From a virus: DNA of 64,000 bases. Position numbers and translations under genes: made by a program. Position 1 is the stretch's first letter; each line of letters starts with the position of its first letter. The notes beneath the pieces are model-generated. The model saw only the letters and a program-made list of their open reading frames with translations, was not told where the DNA came from and made no database searches. Positions 31,157 to 39,844 of this stretch are shown here, one piece after another. Where the stretch lies: positions 1 through 64,000 of the IMG/VR virus record IMGVR_UViG_3300036820_000012; one strand, written 5' to 3'.

Positions 31157-31593
31157 GCAGCGTTGAGACCTGCGGCAGGCTCGCTCAGAGCAGCGGTGGC
31201 CGGTTTTGCTCGAAGCACCTTTCCCGCTTCCGCAAGCATGGAGATCCGCTGTTTGAGCGGAGGCCGGGACGTCCTGACAAGCACGGCCATGCGAAGCGCA
31301 GGGGTAAGGGCGCGGTACGGCCTCCCACTCGCGAGTACGTGACTTGGTGCGCGATGAAGGCGCGCTGTCAGAGCACGGCGTGCAAAGACTGGCCCCGGTA
31401 TGGCGCCCGTGGGATATCAGTGTGCGAACGCTGGCAAGTCTTCGAGAACTTCCTGGCCGATATGGGTACGCGCCCGGCAGGCATGACACTTGACCGGATT
31501 GATGGTGACGGTAACTACGAGCCCGGTAACTGCAGGTGGGCAACGTACGCCAAGCAGCGGGCCAACCAGCGCCGGACGCGGCGCTCCGGCTGA
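31138..31593 (+). CDS. HNH homing-endonuclease-like protein
   Basis: 151 aa. N-terminal zinc segment (C7, C12, C24, H27), then the canonical phage HNH block: REYVTWCAMKARC, YGARGISVCERW, FENFLADMG and LDRIDGDGNYEPGNCRWAT (118-136), ending in a basic tail. It is the only plus-strand gene in a minus-strand operon, which is how free-standing homing nucleases insert. A -10-like TAGGAT lies six bases before its ATG, suggesting its own promoter and a leaderless message. Confidence 0.85.
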   Translation: MPEWNPCSVETCGRLAQSSGGRFCSKHLSRFRKHGDPLFERRPGRPDKHGHAKRRGKGAVRPPTREYVTWCAMKARCQSTACKDWPRYGARGISVCERWQVFENFLADMGTRPAGMTLDRIDGDGNYEPGNCRWATYAKQRANQRRTRRSG

Positions 31594-31622
31594 TAAGTGG
31601 CGCTATCGCGCTGCCGACTGGG

Positions 31623-31982
31623 CTATGCATGATCGTCATGCCACCTCTTGATGTGGCTGTGGCTAACGTTGCCGTGCCTGACCTCATCTGCTGGGTGATG
31701 CCTGCGGCACACGCGAAAGGCCCCCCCGGCTACGTGGTAGCGGCCTACTCTCATGCACCTGTCAACATGACAGTTCACGGAATGCCACAGGCCGGTGATG
31801 ATCGTGGACATGCCGACGATGGAGACAATGGCGGGCACAGAGCCGGACCACGCCGAATAGTTGTCCGAGGTCTGGCCGTCCCAGCCGAGGAAGTGCAGCA
31901 GGACGCGGTCAAAGACGCAGACGTAGGTGATGGCCAGGGCAACCAGGAGGAAGACGATCAGCAGGCGCAGCGGCCGTCTCAC
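31623..31982 (-). CDS. two-TM membrane protein with Cys/His tail, 119 aa
   Basis: Hydrophobic helices at 6-26 and about 48-68, then a soluble tail with CHVDRC and CRRHH. The general layout (two TM, then C/H-rich) recurs in actinophage lysis regions. GTG 31982 overlaps the stop of the small upstream gene. Confidence 0.65.
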   Translation of the reverse strand: MRRPLRLLIVFLLVALAITYVCVFDRVLLHFLGWDGQTSDNYSAWSGSVPAIVSIVGMSTIITGLWHSVNCHVDRCMRVGRYHVAGGAFRVCRRHHPADEVRHGNVSHSHIKRWHDDHA

Positions 31983-32140
31983 GCCGGCGGCGTCCTGCGG
32001 AACGGCCAGACAGCCCAGACAAGGTGCGCGGCGATGCAGAGCCAGCCGAGGATCTCGGCGTCGCTGACGTACTTGCCGACCCCGGCGACGTGGAGGATAA
32101 ACGCTACAGCGAAGGCGATGATGGCCAAGATCGCGAACAT
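31979..32140 (-). CDS. small two-TM protein, holin-like, 53 aa
   Basis: ATG 32140 with GAGAGGGG upstream. Two hydrophobic helices (1-20 and 29-46) separated by a short polar turn and a basic end: the size and layout of a small holin. Its stop overlaps the start of the next membrane protein. Holin function is inferred from topology and context only. Confidence 0.6.
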   Translation of the reverse strand: MFAILAIIAFAVAFILHVAGVGKYVSDAEILGWLCIAAHLVWAVWPFRRTPPA

Positions 32141-32162
32141 GGCTAGCCCCTCTCAGGGATGG

Positions 32163-32624
32163 TCACTTGCGCCCCAACGCGGCACAGTTGCGAGGCGCGT
32201 ACGTCTTCGCCAGATAGGCCTTGAACGACCGCTCGAAAACCCGGGCCGCCTGCGTCTTCGGCTCTCCGAGGTCGCCCAGGAGGGTGTCCCAGACGCCGAT
32301 GGTCTGGCGCCTGCTGGTGTTGCTGGCCTCGCACAGGGCCTTGTTGCTGGCGTAGGCGTGCTGGGCGGTCGCCGTGGCCCTCGTCGCCCGGCTGCTGGCG
32401 TCCGTGGCCTGGTTGCTGGCGTCGTGTGCCTGCACGGCGACCAGGCCGAGGATGATCGTCAGGGCCACGTCCACGCACAGCGAGACCGCCAGGGCGATGA
32501 TGATGTGCCGGGACCGGCGCACGCGGCCGTTGAGCCGCTCAAGCTCAGCCCGGACGCCGCCCAGCGCCTCGGTGAGGCCTCTTGCCGTGTTCAGTGCTTC
32601 GCGGTCCGGGGTCGGCTCGGTCAC
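32163..32624 (-). CDS. single-TM coiled-coil protein, 153 aa
   Basis: A charged helix (10-35), one TM segment (about 39-64), then a long polar helix and a C-terminal domain with two Cys. GTG overlaps the preceding stop. Probably a membrane-anchored accessory of the lysis operon, conceivably spanin-like, although a Gram-positive host would not need a spanin. Confidence 0.6.
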   Translation of the reverse strand: MTEPTPDREALNTARGLTEALGGVRAELERLNGRVRRSRHIIIALAVSLCVDVALTIILGLVAVQAHDASNQATDASSRATRATATAQHAYASNKALCEASNTSRRQTIGVWDTLLGDLGEPKTQAARVFERSFKAYLAKTYAPRNCAALGRK

Positions 32625-32779
32625 TGCGGCACCAGCCTTTCCTGGGCGTCATCGCCGGGCGGCGCCGCCGGGCGCGTGAGGATCTCGTTCATCGCGGCGA
32701 CGTTGCCTTCGAGCCGGGCCAGCAGCGCATCTAGCTCGGCGGCGACCCGGCGCACTTCGGCGTCCTTGTCCTTAGCCAC
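32621..32779 (-). CDS. small coiled-coil protein, 52 aa
   Basis: GTG 32779, preceded by AGGGAG, is preferred over the ATG at 32806. Charged helix (2-40) then a Pro-rich end. Unknown role. Confidence 0.5.
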   Translation of the reverse strand: MAKDKDAEVRRVAAELDALLARLEGNVAAMNEILTRPAAPPGDDAQERLVPQ

Positions 32780-33035
32780 CAGGACTCCCTGCGGGATCGC
32801 CATCATCGAGGAGAGCGGCCAGGCTTCCGAGCAGGTAGGCGACCCTGGCCGCCTGGGCGATGGCGTCAGTGGCGAGCTGGCGGATCTCGTCCGGCGTCAT
32901 GTCCGCTCCCGAGGTCATGGCCATCTGGGCTATCTCGGATGCCTGCGGGGCGTGCGCGGCCCGTTCCTGGACGCGGGCAGCGATCACGCGGGCTTCGTCC
33001 GAGATGTCATCGTCGCGGCCTGCGGTCGATGGCAC
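32772..33035 (-). CDS. helical protein, 87 aa
   Basis: GTG 33035. Helical, with a hydrophobic C-terminal helix (ATDAIAQAARVAYLLGSLAALL) that may be membrane-peripheral. It overlaps both neighbours, so it is co-translated with them. Confidence 0.55.
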   Translation of the reverse strand: MPSTAGRDDDISDEARVIAARVQERAAHAPQASEIAQMAMTSGADMTPDEIRQLATDAIAQAARVAYLLGSLAALLDDGDPAGSPGG

Positions 33036-33426
33036 GGCGGTCCTCCCGGTCGCGAATCAGCTCCTGCAAGACCGGCAGCAGGCTTCCCGTGGCGGCCGTA
33101 AATTGCCCGAGCAGCGGGACCAGTTGCTGGACGGCGAAGTCGCGGGCGTCATCCCGCTGCCGCTCGGCTTCGGCCTTCTCGGCGATGAGCCGCTTGTTCT
33201 CCTCCATCAGGTCGGCCCGCGCCTGTTCCCTGGCCTCGTCGACGGCCTTGCCGGGAACGATGACGCGCATCGTGTAGAGGACGACGCCGATCCCGAGTGG
33301 CCCGAAGCCCAGCACGTAGGTCGTGATATCGCCCGCTACCGAGGAGAGCGGGGAGATGTTGCCGCCCGTCGCCATGAGCCACGGGGCAGCGGCGGGGAGG
33401 CCCGATGCAAGATAAGCCAGCCACAT
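33007..33426 (-). CDS. membrane protein with coiled-coil tail, 139 aa
   Basis: Hydrophobic segments at 2-20 and about 34-56, followed by a strong coiled coil (60-100) and a basic end. Topology is compatible with a holin or membrane scaffold. First gene of the membrane/lysis operon downstream of the palindrome array. Confidence 0.6.
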   Translation of the reverse strand: MWLAYLASGLPAAAPWLMATGGNISPLSSVAGDITTYVLGFGPLGIGVVLYTMRVIVPGKAVDEAREQARADLMEENKRLIAEKAEAERQRDDARDFAVQQLVPLLGQFTAATGSLLPVLQELIRDREDRRAIDRRPRR

Positions 33427-33570
33427 TCGCCGCCTCCTCGCCAGGGTTTGCCGCCTCCCGGCGAGGGGGTGTGGGTGCTTGTTTCGGCTCAGCCAGCCGC
33501 CGGTCCTTGTCCGGACCGCGCTAGCGTAGCACGAGGAAGCAAACTCGTCATATCGGCACTTCTTAGCCCT

Positions 33571-33683
33571 CTGACCTGCGGTGTTGTCGCGGATTTGCGA
33601 CAGCGTTCCGAAGCGTTCCGATGTCAGGATGTCGCAGAATTGCGACAGTCACTGACCTGCGGGTTTGTCGCAGAATTCCGACA
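33571..33683. repeat. three TGTCGC palindromes with associated direct repeats
   Basis: Near-perfect palindromes TGTCGCnnnnnnGCGACA at 33585-33602, 33630-33647 and 33666-33683 (the last with one mismatch). CTGACCTGCGG precedes the first and third (33571 and 33652), and a perfect tandem decamer AGCGTTCCGA x2 lies at 33602-33621. The third palindrome is inside the 3' end of the CHC2/HTH gene. It resembles an operator or iteron array. The rest of 33427-33570 holds no gene. Confidence 0.65.
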
Positions 33684-34110
33684 GCTGATCTCGTATCCGG
33701 TAGCGGCTCGTGCGGTCAATCCCGAGTTTGTCCATCGCGGCATTCCGGCCCATGCCAGCCATCTCGAGGAGCGCCACCTTGAGGGCGGTCGCCGGGATGC
33801 CCGACAGCGCCAGGGCGGTGAGGTCGTCGGCGCTCATGGCCGCTCGCCGCTGCGATGGCTTCTTGCCCGTGACGCAGTCCGGCAGCAGGTCCCGCAGCGC
33901 GGCTGTCACGACGTCCTGCGGGCACGGGTCGCCGCAGTGGCACTTCCACAGCAGCCCTTTGCCCTTGACCGTCAGCGACAGTCCTGGCTTGCCGTGGACC
34001 GGGCACCAGCCGTCCCACTGCTGACCCGCGCGGGTGCAGCGGAGATGGAGTGGGGCTATCTCACACCAGTGCTGGACAACGCACTCAGCGGCATCGCGTC
34101 CGCAGTGCAC
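33649..34110 (-). CDS. CHC2-type zinc finger plus HTH DNA-binding protein, 153 aa
   Basis: Residues 30-80 resemble the DnaG CHC2 zinc finger: GWCPVHG (C36, H39), a beta hairpin LSLTVKGKGLLWK, then CHCG and the helix QDVVTAAL. The C-terminal half (about 95-150) is helical and ends in a HTH-like unit (MGRNAAMDKLGIDRTSRYRIRDQL). Zinc plus HTH suggests a sequence-specific DNA-binding protein, perhaps replication- or repressor-related. GTG 34110. Its last codons encode one of three palindromes that continue past the stop. Confidence 0.6.
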   Translation of the reverse strand: MHCGRDAAECVVQHWCEIAPLHLRCTRAGQQWDGWCPVHGKPGLSLTVKGKGLLWKCHCGDPCPQDVVTAALRDLLPDCVTGKKPSQRRAAMSADDLTALALSGIPATALKVALLEMAGMGRNAAMDKLGIDRTSRYRIRDQLSEFCDKPAGQ

Positions 34111-34404
34111 GGGGCGGCTACGCGGCGGGAGAAGGGGAGGCTATCGAGAGGGGCGCCCGCGCGAGGGCAGGCGCAAAAGGTATCGTGCTCATGGGCTTCA
34201 CCGTGTTCTTAGCGGAGGCGGTGTGGTCAAGTCCCTGGCGGTGGCCGAGAATCCATCGCTGGGGGCGTTTTAAGTTGTGCCGACCACAATAGCGGATAGT
34301 CGCTACCTGATCACTGGCGGTCGAAAAGCTGACCGATAGCGCTCTCGTTAGCGCTTACCCGATTACCCGACGTGACGGAGTGGTGACCGGTAGGGTCTGC
34401 GGGC
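34111..34404. promoter_or_regulatory. divergent regulatory region
   Basis: Gene-free 294 bp between a minus-strand CHC2/HTH gene and a plus-strand TM gene, with A/T-rich patches. Seen: CGGTC/GACCG inverted repeat (34319-34336), two copies of the palindrome AGCGCT six bases apart (34338-34355), and TAGGGT (34391-34396) eight bases before the ATG at 34405. These are promoter/operator-like; no RNA gene is recognised. Confidence 0.45.
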
Positions 34405-34611
34405 ATGACCAACGGGGGATGGTTAGCAAGAAGGCGCCGGCGGCAGGCCGCGTGGTGCGTGACCGGGTTCGGTGCCCTCTGCTTCAGCGCGGCGCTCGTC
34501 CTTTACGCAGCCCGGGTGATCTCGCGTGAAGGTGCGATGGCGGTCACTGAACTGGCTGTGCTCGTGGTGCTGGGAGGTGCCCGGTGTGCGTACCTGTGGC
34601 GCCGTCAGTGA
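34405..34611 (+). CDS. small two-TM protein, 68 aa
   Basis: A very basic head (ARRRRRQ), then two hydrophobic helices (15-36, 44-61). Codon bias supports translation. It faces the last tail-spike gene across an 8-bp gap. With the TAGGGT hexamer 8 bp upstream it may be expressed from its own promoter in the lysogen. Confidence 0.5.
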   Translation: MTNGGWLARRRRRQAAWCVTGFGALCFSAALVLYAARVISREGAMAVTELAVLVVLGGARCAYLWRRQ

Positions 34612-34619
34612 CCAGGCGC

Positions 34620-37600
34620 CTAGGTATTGATCCCGGTGGCCCGGCACTTCTCCACCCAGTACGTGCCGTTGTAGATGAACGTGACCGAGTCGGTGTAGTT
34701 CGCCGTCGCGGTCGCTGACGGAGCCGAAGCGCCGGCGAACTTGCACGCCGTCGGCCACGCGTAGGTGCGTGACCCGGTGGCGTCCTGAATCCACTGGATG
34801 GTCAGTTCCTGCCCGGTCACGGGGTTGGTGATGGACGAACTGGTTGCGTTCGCCTCCAGGGTGACGGCCTGGACGTTGCCGTTGTTCGCGTTGATCGTGA
34901 CCGCGCCGTTTGAGGCCAGCGTCTGGGTGGCGATGAGGTCAGCGACGCCGCCGCCGAACACGGTCTGCGCGGCGTTGCAGGTGATCGGGTTCAAACTCTC
35001 GCTGCCGTTGTAGAGCCTGAACGGGATGCCGCCGCCCGAGCTGTATGCAAGCCCGAGACCCCATGACACGTCACTGCTGAGCCACACCGCTATGCGCCTG
35101 TTGTCGGTGCCGTCGTTCTGGTAGGCGGTGAACCCGACCGTGCCCGCCGCGCTTTCCGTCGTGACGCTGAACTGGCCCTGCTGCAGTGGCAGCGCGGTGT
35201 TCCTCGGGGGCGCGCCGTTGACGTACATGTATGACGGGACGATCACGCCATAGCCGGGGTCAATAACCTGGCAAGTCGTCCCGGACGTGTCGGTGTAGTT
35301 TGCGACGCTGCTGTCGACGTAGAGCGGGCCGATGATGTAGTTGTAGTTGCTGTCAGCGTCAGTGGTCCAGCCGGTCGCGTTCGCCTCGAACCGGCAGCCG
35401 TCGATCACGTTGCCGGTGCTGTTGCCGCCAGAGCCTCCGGTCGAGGTCATCGCCACGCCGGTCGTGTTGGACTCGAACTGGCAGCCGAGGAACTGGTTCT
35501 GGTTGGAGTCGGCTATCGCCACGCCCGTCGTGCCGCCGCTGCCCCGGCAGCCCATGAGGGTGTTGGAGTTGGAGCCTTCCCCGCCGATCTGCCAGCCGGT
35601 GCCGTTGCCGATGGAGTCGACGTTCTGGAACCGGTTGTAGACGCAGCCGCCATCGGTCGTGGAGGTGAGGCTGACACCGGTCCCGAAATCGGTGACCAGG
35701 ACGTCCTTGACGGTGGCCGCGCTGCGGCTGTTGAGGTCCAGGCCGATCGTCGCGTTGCCGGAGTCGGCGCCGTAGAGCTCAAAGCCTTCCAGGTGCCCGA
35801 ACGTGATCAGCGTGCCGGGGCTCGGGTTGGCGAACGCGGAGCCGGAGGTGATCGTGGAGTGGAACTTGGTGACGTCCTCACCCTGGCCGGTGATGGAGAT
35901 GCCCTGCGCCCAGTTGATGGTTGTGAACGCGAACGTCCCGGCCCCGGCGGTGATCATCCCGGGGCTGCCGCCGAGGGCGGAGATGGCCCCGGCGAGGGTG
36001 GCTTTCGCCGACCCCCAGGACAGCCCGTCGCCGGTGTCGCTGGCATAGGCGTCCGACGACAGGTAGATCACCGCGTCAGCGGAGGTGCCCTTGGCCGCGT
36101 ACGGGACCGTGACCACGCCGTAGGCGTCGTCGATCTCCGTTGCGGCGGCGGATGAGCCGCGGTAGTAGGTGACGCGGTTGGTTGAGGCGTCGTTGAAGAT
36201 CCCGTAGACGTTGACGTGGGCCGGGGCCTGCCCGGCGAACCCGGCGGAGATCGTCCCCGAGCCCGAGGAGAGGGTGACGCCGGTCAGCGTCGTCGAGGTC
36301 GTGCCGGTGTAGGCGAGCACCGCGGTGCCTGCGGAGGTGGGGACCGTGACCGTGCCGGAGCCAGCGAAAACTGATGTGGGAGAGGTGTTGCGGAGGGTTC
36401 CCTGGAGGGTCAGCGTCGTGACCGAGGACACGTTCAGGCCCACGGAGGCGGAGGCCAGGACGGCCTGGGCCTGCACGGTTCCCGTCGTGCAGGTCAGCAC
36501 CGGCCCGATCGTCCCGGTGCTGTACCCGGACGGCAGCCAGACCGCGCCGGCGTGGCCGAGGGTGTCCCACGCGTCGGTGACGGTGTTCGCCCCGATGGTG
36601 AAGCCGTCGTTGTCGTGGTAGAGGCAGATCCCCGCCGGGCCGCAGCCGTGGACCGTGTTCCCGGTGATCACCAGGCTCTGGGTGGCGAACGCGGTGATGC
36701 CGCCCTCGGTGACCGTCGACTCGTAGGGCTGCCCGTAGCCGGTGACCTCGTTCCCGGTCACCGAGCACCCGGTGGCCGGGTCAGTGGGTGACCCGGTGGT
36801 GACGATGGCGCCGGAGACGACGATCCCGTATGTCCCCTGCCCGGCGCCGAGCGCCCCGATGTCGGCGACGTTCCCGGTGATCTTGACCCGGTGGGGGCCG
36901 GTGACGGGCGTGCTGGCGGTGTCGTGCTGGGCGCCGACCTGAATGGCGAGGTTGCAGCCCTGGACGATGTTGTTCGCGATCGTGACGTTGGTCCCGGCGT
37001 GCATGTCGATGCCGGTCCAGATTGCAACATTGGTGACCGTGTTGCCGGTGATGGCGATGTTCTCGCACACCGGGTCGATGGAGCCGACGCCGAGGATCGC
37101 TTCCGACAGGCTGATCCCGTAGCAGTCCGTGGAGTTCGAGGACGACCCGGTGATGTTGTTCACCCGGTTATCCGCTATCTGCCCGGTGGCCACGCTGAGG
37201 TAGACGCAGCCCGCGTACTGGATGTCGTAGATGTCGTTATCGGCGACCACAACATCGTTCGCGTACTGCGCGTACACGCCGTAGGCGCCCCAGCTTGAGA
37301 TCGCGGCGTGGCGGATGCGGATGAAGCTGATGTAGGACGAGGACGATGCGCCGGTTACCTTGATCGCTGACTCTGATGCGTGGTAGGCGGCGTACTGCGG
37401 GCCGGTGAGCGCGGGGCCGTCCCAGGTGAACCCGCCTGCGGTGACCAGCACGCCCGCCGTGTTGGAGGTGACCTGGATGATCGTGGCGCTGCCGTAGAAG
37501 GCCAGGGATTTGCTGACCGTCAGCGCGGTGTCGATGTAGTACGGGGCGCTGGCGTTCAGCGTGATGGCGCTCCCCGCCGGGGCCGCGCTGATGAGGGCCG

Positions 37601-38279
37601 ACAGCGCGGCGTAATCGGTTGCCCCGGAGGTGTCGTTACTGGGCGCGGGGACCGCCACGCCCGTGCCGCCGCTGCCCGTCGCCAGTGTGGAACTCAGCCC
37701 CGCTGCGGTCCCGGAAGTGCTCGCGGCATTGGCCGGGATGTCGGCGGAGACGAGCCCGCGGAACGACGGTGCGCCAGTGCCGCCGCTCCCTGGCCCGGCG
37801 AAGATCTCGTTCTGCGGCGCGCCGGTTTCCGTTCCGGTGCCGCCCTGGTTTACGGGCAGCGCGGCTGTCAGGTGGGTGCTGACCACGGCGGGAACGGCGG
37901 TGGTGCCGCCGAGATCCCCGGCGAGCTGCACGGTGCCCGAGGTGCCGCTTTCGAGGGCCGCGATGGCTGCGGTGTTCGCCTGGATCAGCGCCGGCTCATA
38001 GCCGGTTGTGCCGTGCTCGACCTGCGCGCCCGCGTTGTGCGCCTGCTGCGTGGTTCCGTCTATCCCGCGGGTGCAGGGGAGGGTGTACGGGCCGGTCCCG
38101 GTCGGGGCTGAGGTGACCAGGATCGCTTCCTGCGCCGACGTGCCCCAGTCGATCAGGACAGGAAAGGGATATTCCGTCGGCCACGTTCCGGGCAGGTTCA
38201 GCACCGAGGGATTCCCGCTGGCCCCGAGGGCCGAAGACAGGACTGTCGGGAGCGCTGTGCTGACGTAATACCGGGTCAC
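34620..38279 (-). CDS. large tail spike with two beta-helix regions, 1219 aa
   Basis: Virion protein for host-surface binding or degradation. The N-terminal ~200 residues are a virion-anchoring region with a collagen-like NQGGTGTE segment. A first pectate-lyase-type beta helix (about 215-480) has repeated NxI/ITGN rungs and a DYAALSALI start, then beta-rich linkers. A second helix (about 765-1020) has SITGQGEDVT-like and NxxxGCRF rungs. The C-terminal ~100 residues repeat a module (QDATGSR...W, FIYNGTYW) also found near the N-terminus of the 41043-43280 protein. GTG 38279. Last gene of the virion operon. Confidence 0.8.
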   Translation of the reverse strand: MTRYYVSTALPTVLSSALGASGNPSVLNLPGTWPTEYPFPVLIDWGTSAQEAILVTSAPTGTGPYTLPCTRGIDGTTQQAHNAGAQVEHGTTGYEPALIQANTAAIAALESGTSGTVQLAGDLGGTTAVPAVVSTHLTAALPVNQGGTGTETGAPQNEIFAGPGSGGTGAPSFRGLVSADIPANAASTSGTAAGLSSTLATGSGGTGVAVPAPSNDTSGATDYAALSALISAAPAGSAITLNASAPYYIDTALTVSKSLAFYGSATIIQVTSNTAGVLVTAGGFTWDGPALTGPQYAAYHASESAIKVTGASSSSYISFIRIRHAAISSWGAYGVYAQYANDVVVADNDIYDIQYAGCVYLSVATGQIADNRVNNITGSSSNSTDCYGISLSEAILGVGSIDPVCENIAITGNTVTNVAIWTGIDMHAGTNVTIANNIVQGCNLAIQVGAQHDTASTPVTGPHRVKITGNVADIGALGAGQGTYGIVVSGAIVTTGSPTDPATGCSVTGNEVTGYGQPYESTVTEGGITAFATQSLVITGNTVHGCGPAGICLYHDNDGFTIGANTVTDAWDTLGHAGAVWLPSGYSTGTIGPVLTCTTGTVQAQAVLASASVGLNVSSVTTLTLQGTLRNTSPTSVFAGSGTVTVPTSAGTAVLAYTGTTSTTLTGVTLSSGSGTISAGFAGQAPAHVNVYGIFNDASTNRVTYYRGSSAAATEIDDAYGVVTVPYAAKGTSADAVIYLSSDAYASDTGDGLSWGSAKATLAGAISALGGSPGMITAGAGTFAFTTINWAQGISITGQGEDVTKFHSTITSGSAFANPSPGTLITFGHLEGFELYGADSGNATIGLDLNSRSAATVKDVLVTDFGTGVSLTSTTDGGCVYNRFQNVDSIGNGTGWQIGGEGSNSNTLMGCRGSGGTTGVAIADSNQNQFLGCQFESNTTGVAMTSTGGSGGNSTGNVIDGCRFEANATGWTTDADSNYNYIIGPLYVDSSVANYTDTSGTTCQVIDPGYGVIVPSYMYVNGAPPRNTALPLQQGQFSVTTESAAGTVGFTAYQNDGTDNRRIAVWLSSDVSWGLGLAYSSGGGIPFRLYNGSESLNPITCNAAQTVFGGGVADLIATQTLASNGAVTINANNGNVQAVTLEANATSSSITNPVTGQELTIQWIQDATGSRTYAWPTACKFAGASAPSATATANYTDSVTFIYNGTYWVEKCRATGINT

Positions 38280-38332
38280 AGCGCCCCCTCAGGAACAGGT
38301 AAAGCGTGCTTGACCCAAATTCGGGCGAACCG

Positions 38333-39700
38333 TTACTGGAAGTACGTCACGACCAGGACGTAGCCCTGGGCGCCGGTCCCGCCCGCTCCGGAGCTGAACG
38401 CGGATTCCGCGGCACCCCCTCCGCCACCCCCGCCGCCATAGCCTGCGGCGTTTGCGCCCTGCTGGGCGTTCGTGGTGATGGACGACGCGCCGCCGCCAGC
38501 GCCAGTGCCGCAGTTGCCGCGGACGGCGACGGAGTTCCCGCCGCCCGGCGCGGTGCTGTCCACGACGCCGCCAGTCGCGGTGTTGCCGGTGGATGGCCCC
38601 AGCACGGATGTGCCGGCGGCGCTGCCGTTGCAGGCAGCCGGCGTGGTGATGGTCAGGCCGCCTCCCGCGCCGCCTCCCGCCGCGGCCACTGCCGTTGATG
38701 AGGTCGCCCCGATGGTGCCCGCTGCAATGCTGGGCGAGCCGGCGCCGCCGGCCGCGATCCCGGTCCCGCCGTTGCCGCCCGCTGCGGCAGTCCCGGCCCC
38801 CCCGCCGTTACCGCCAAACCCGCGGATCGCCTGGAGGTAGCCGCCGAACAGGGAGTTGCCTCCCGCAGTCCCGGTGTTTCCGGGATTCGTCCCGGTGACG
38901 GACGCGCCAGTACCCGAGCCGGCCGCACCAACGGTGACAGTGACGGTGCCGGTGAGGTCAGCCGCCGCGAACAGGCCCCATGCCGCACCGCCTCCCCCTC
39001 CGCCGCTCCCGCCGGTCCTGGCCGCCGCAGAGGTCCCCGCTGCCCCGGAGCCGCCCTGGCCCCCGCCGGCGACGGCGAACGCGTAGACCAGCGCCGCGCC
39101 CGCCGGCATAGTCCACGTGAACGTGCCCGGCGTGCCGTTGAACCACTGGACGTTCGGCGCCTTGACCCCGAGGTTCGTCAGCGCGGTGCTGGCACTAGTG
39201 AGATCCGACAGGTTGTTCGCGGTCTGCGCGACGGCTGCGGACGCCAGGGTTGCGGCAGTGCCGAGGCCGAGGGCCGTCCGGGTGGCGCTGCTGTTCAGCG
39301 CGTTGCCGGCGATCTGCGCCACGGCGGGGTTCGGGTAGGTGCCCGACAGGTCCCCGCCAGCGGCCCCGGTGGGCGGGCCCCCGCCGCCAGTCTGTCCCTC
39401 TAAGCTGTATGCCAGTTCAGCCGTTATCGTCCCAGTGCCGCTGTAGCCGGACAGAACAGCCTGGAAATACTGATACAAAATGCCGGTTCCCATGCTCGTC
39501 CCGGCCGTCGTGCTCGTGATCGCCGAGCCGATAGCGCCGAAGTTGAAACCGTCGATAGAGCCTTGCAGGACGACCGAAAATGCGGACACGGTGCCCGTCG
39601 TGGAGACCGAAAGCGTTAGGTTCCCGTAGGGCGTCCCGAGCCCGGCAACAGGCCCGGTTGTGTTCGCCGAGACAGCGTTCAGCAGGGTGACAACAGCCAT
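38333..39700 (-). CDS. Gly-rich tail fibre protein, 455 aa
   Basis: The N-terminal ~100 residues are beta-rich; then the tail-fibre phrase AAGGDLSGTYPNPAVAQIAGN, a short helical connector and a ~260-residue Gly/Ala/Ser-rich domain starting WFNGTPGTFTWTMPAGA, as in Gly-rich phage adhesins that form polyglycine-II bundles. Ends in GYVLVVTYFQ. ATG 39700. Likely receptor-binding or adhesin. Confidence 0.75.
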   Translation of the reverse strand: MAVVTLLNAVSANTTGPVAGLGTPYGNLTLSVSTTGTVSAFSVVLQGSIDGFNFGAIGSAITSTTAGTSMGTGILYQYFQAVLSGYSGTGTITAELAYSLEGQTGGGGPPTGAAGGDLSGTYPNPAVAQIAGNALNSSATRTALGLGTAATLASAAVAQTANNLSDLTSASTALTNLGVKAPNVQWFNGTPGTFTWTMPAGAALVYAFAVAGGGQGGSGAAGTSAAARTGGSGGGGGGAAWGLFAAADLTGTVTVTVGAAGSGTGASVTGTNPGNTGTAGGNSLFGGYLQAIRGFGGNGGGAGTAAAGGNGGTGIAAGGAGSPSIAAGTIGATSSTAVAAAGGGAGGGLTITTPAACNGSAAGTSVLGPSTGNTATGGVVDSTAPGGGNSVAVRGNCGTGAGGGASSITTNAQQGANAAGYGGGGGGGGAAESAFSSGAGGTGAQGYVLVVTYFQ

Positions 39701-39712
39701 CGGGCAGTCCTC

Positions 39713-39844
39713 TCAGGAGCCGGTCGGGACCGTAAGCAGGGTGGTTGCGTCGTGGGTGATCACGTTCACGCCCCCAGGAGCAGCCACAGCCACGTAGGAG
39801 ACGACGGTGACCTGGAGGTAGGTCGGCGCGGCGGGCAGGCTCAC
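39713..39844 (-). CDS. very small virion-operon protein, 43 aa
   Basis: GTG 39844 overlaps the upstream stop (GTGA) and the end lies 12 bp before the next gene. Beta-rich (YLQVTVVSYVAVAAPGGVNV). Possibly a small tail accessory or a remnant; coupling supports translation. Confidence 0.5.
   Translation of the reverse strand: MSLPAAPTYLQVTVVSYVAVAAPGGVNVITHDATTLLTVPTGS

Noticed and set aside
31536-33101. 521-aa plus-strand frame
   Set aside because: Antisense to at least five overlapping minus-strand membrane genes with better codon use and ribosome-binding sites.
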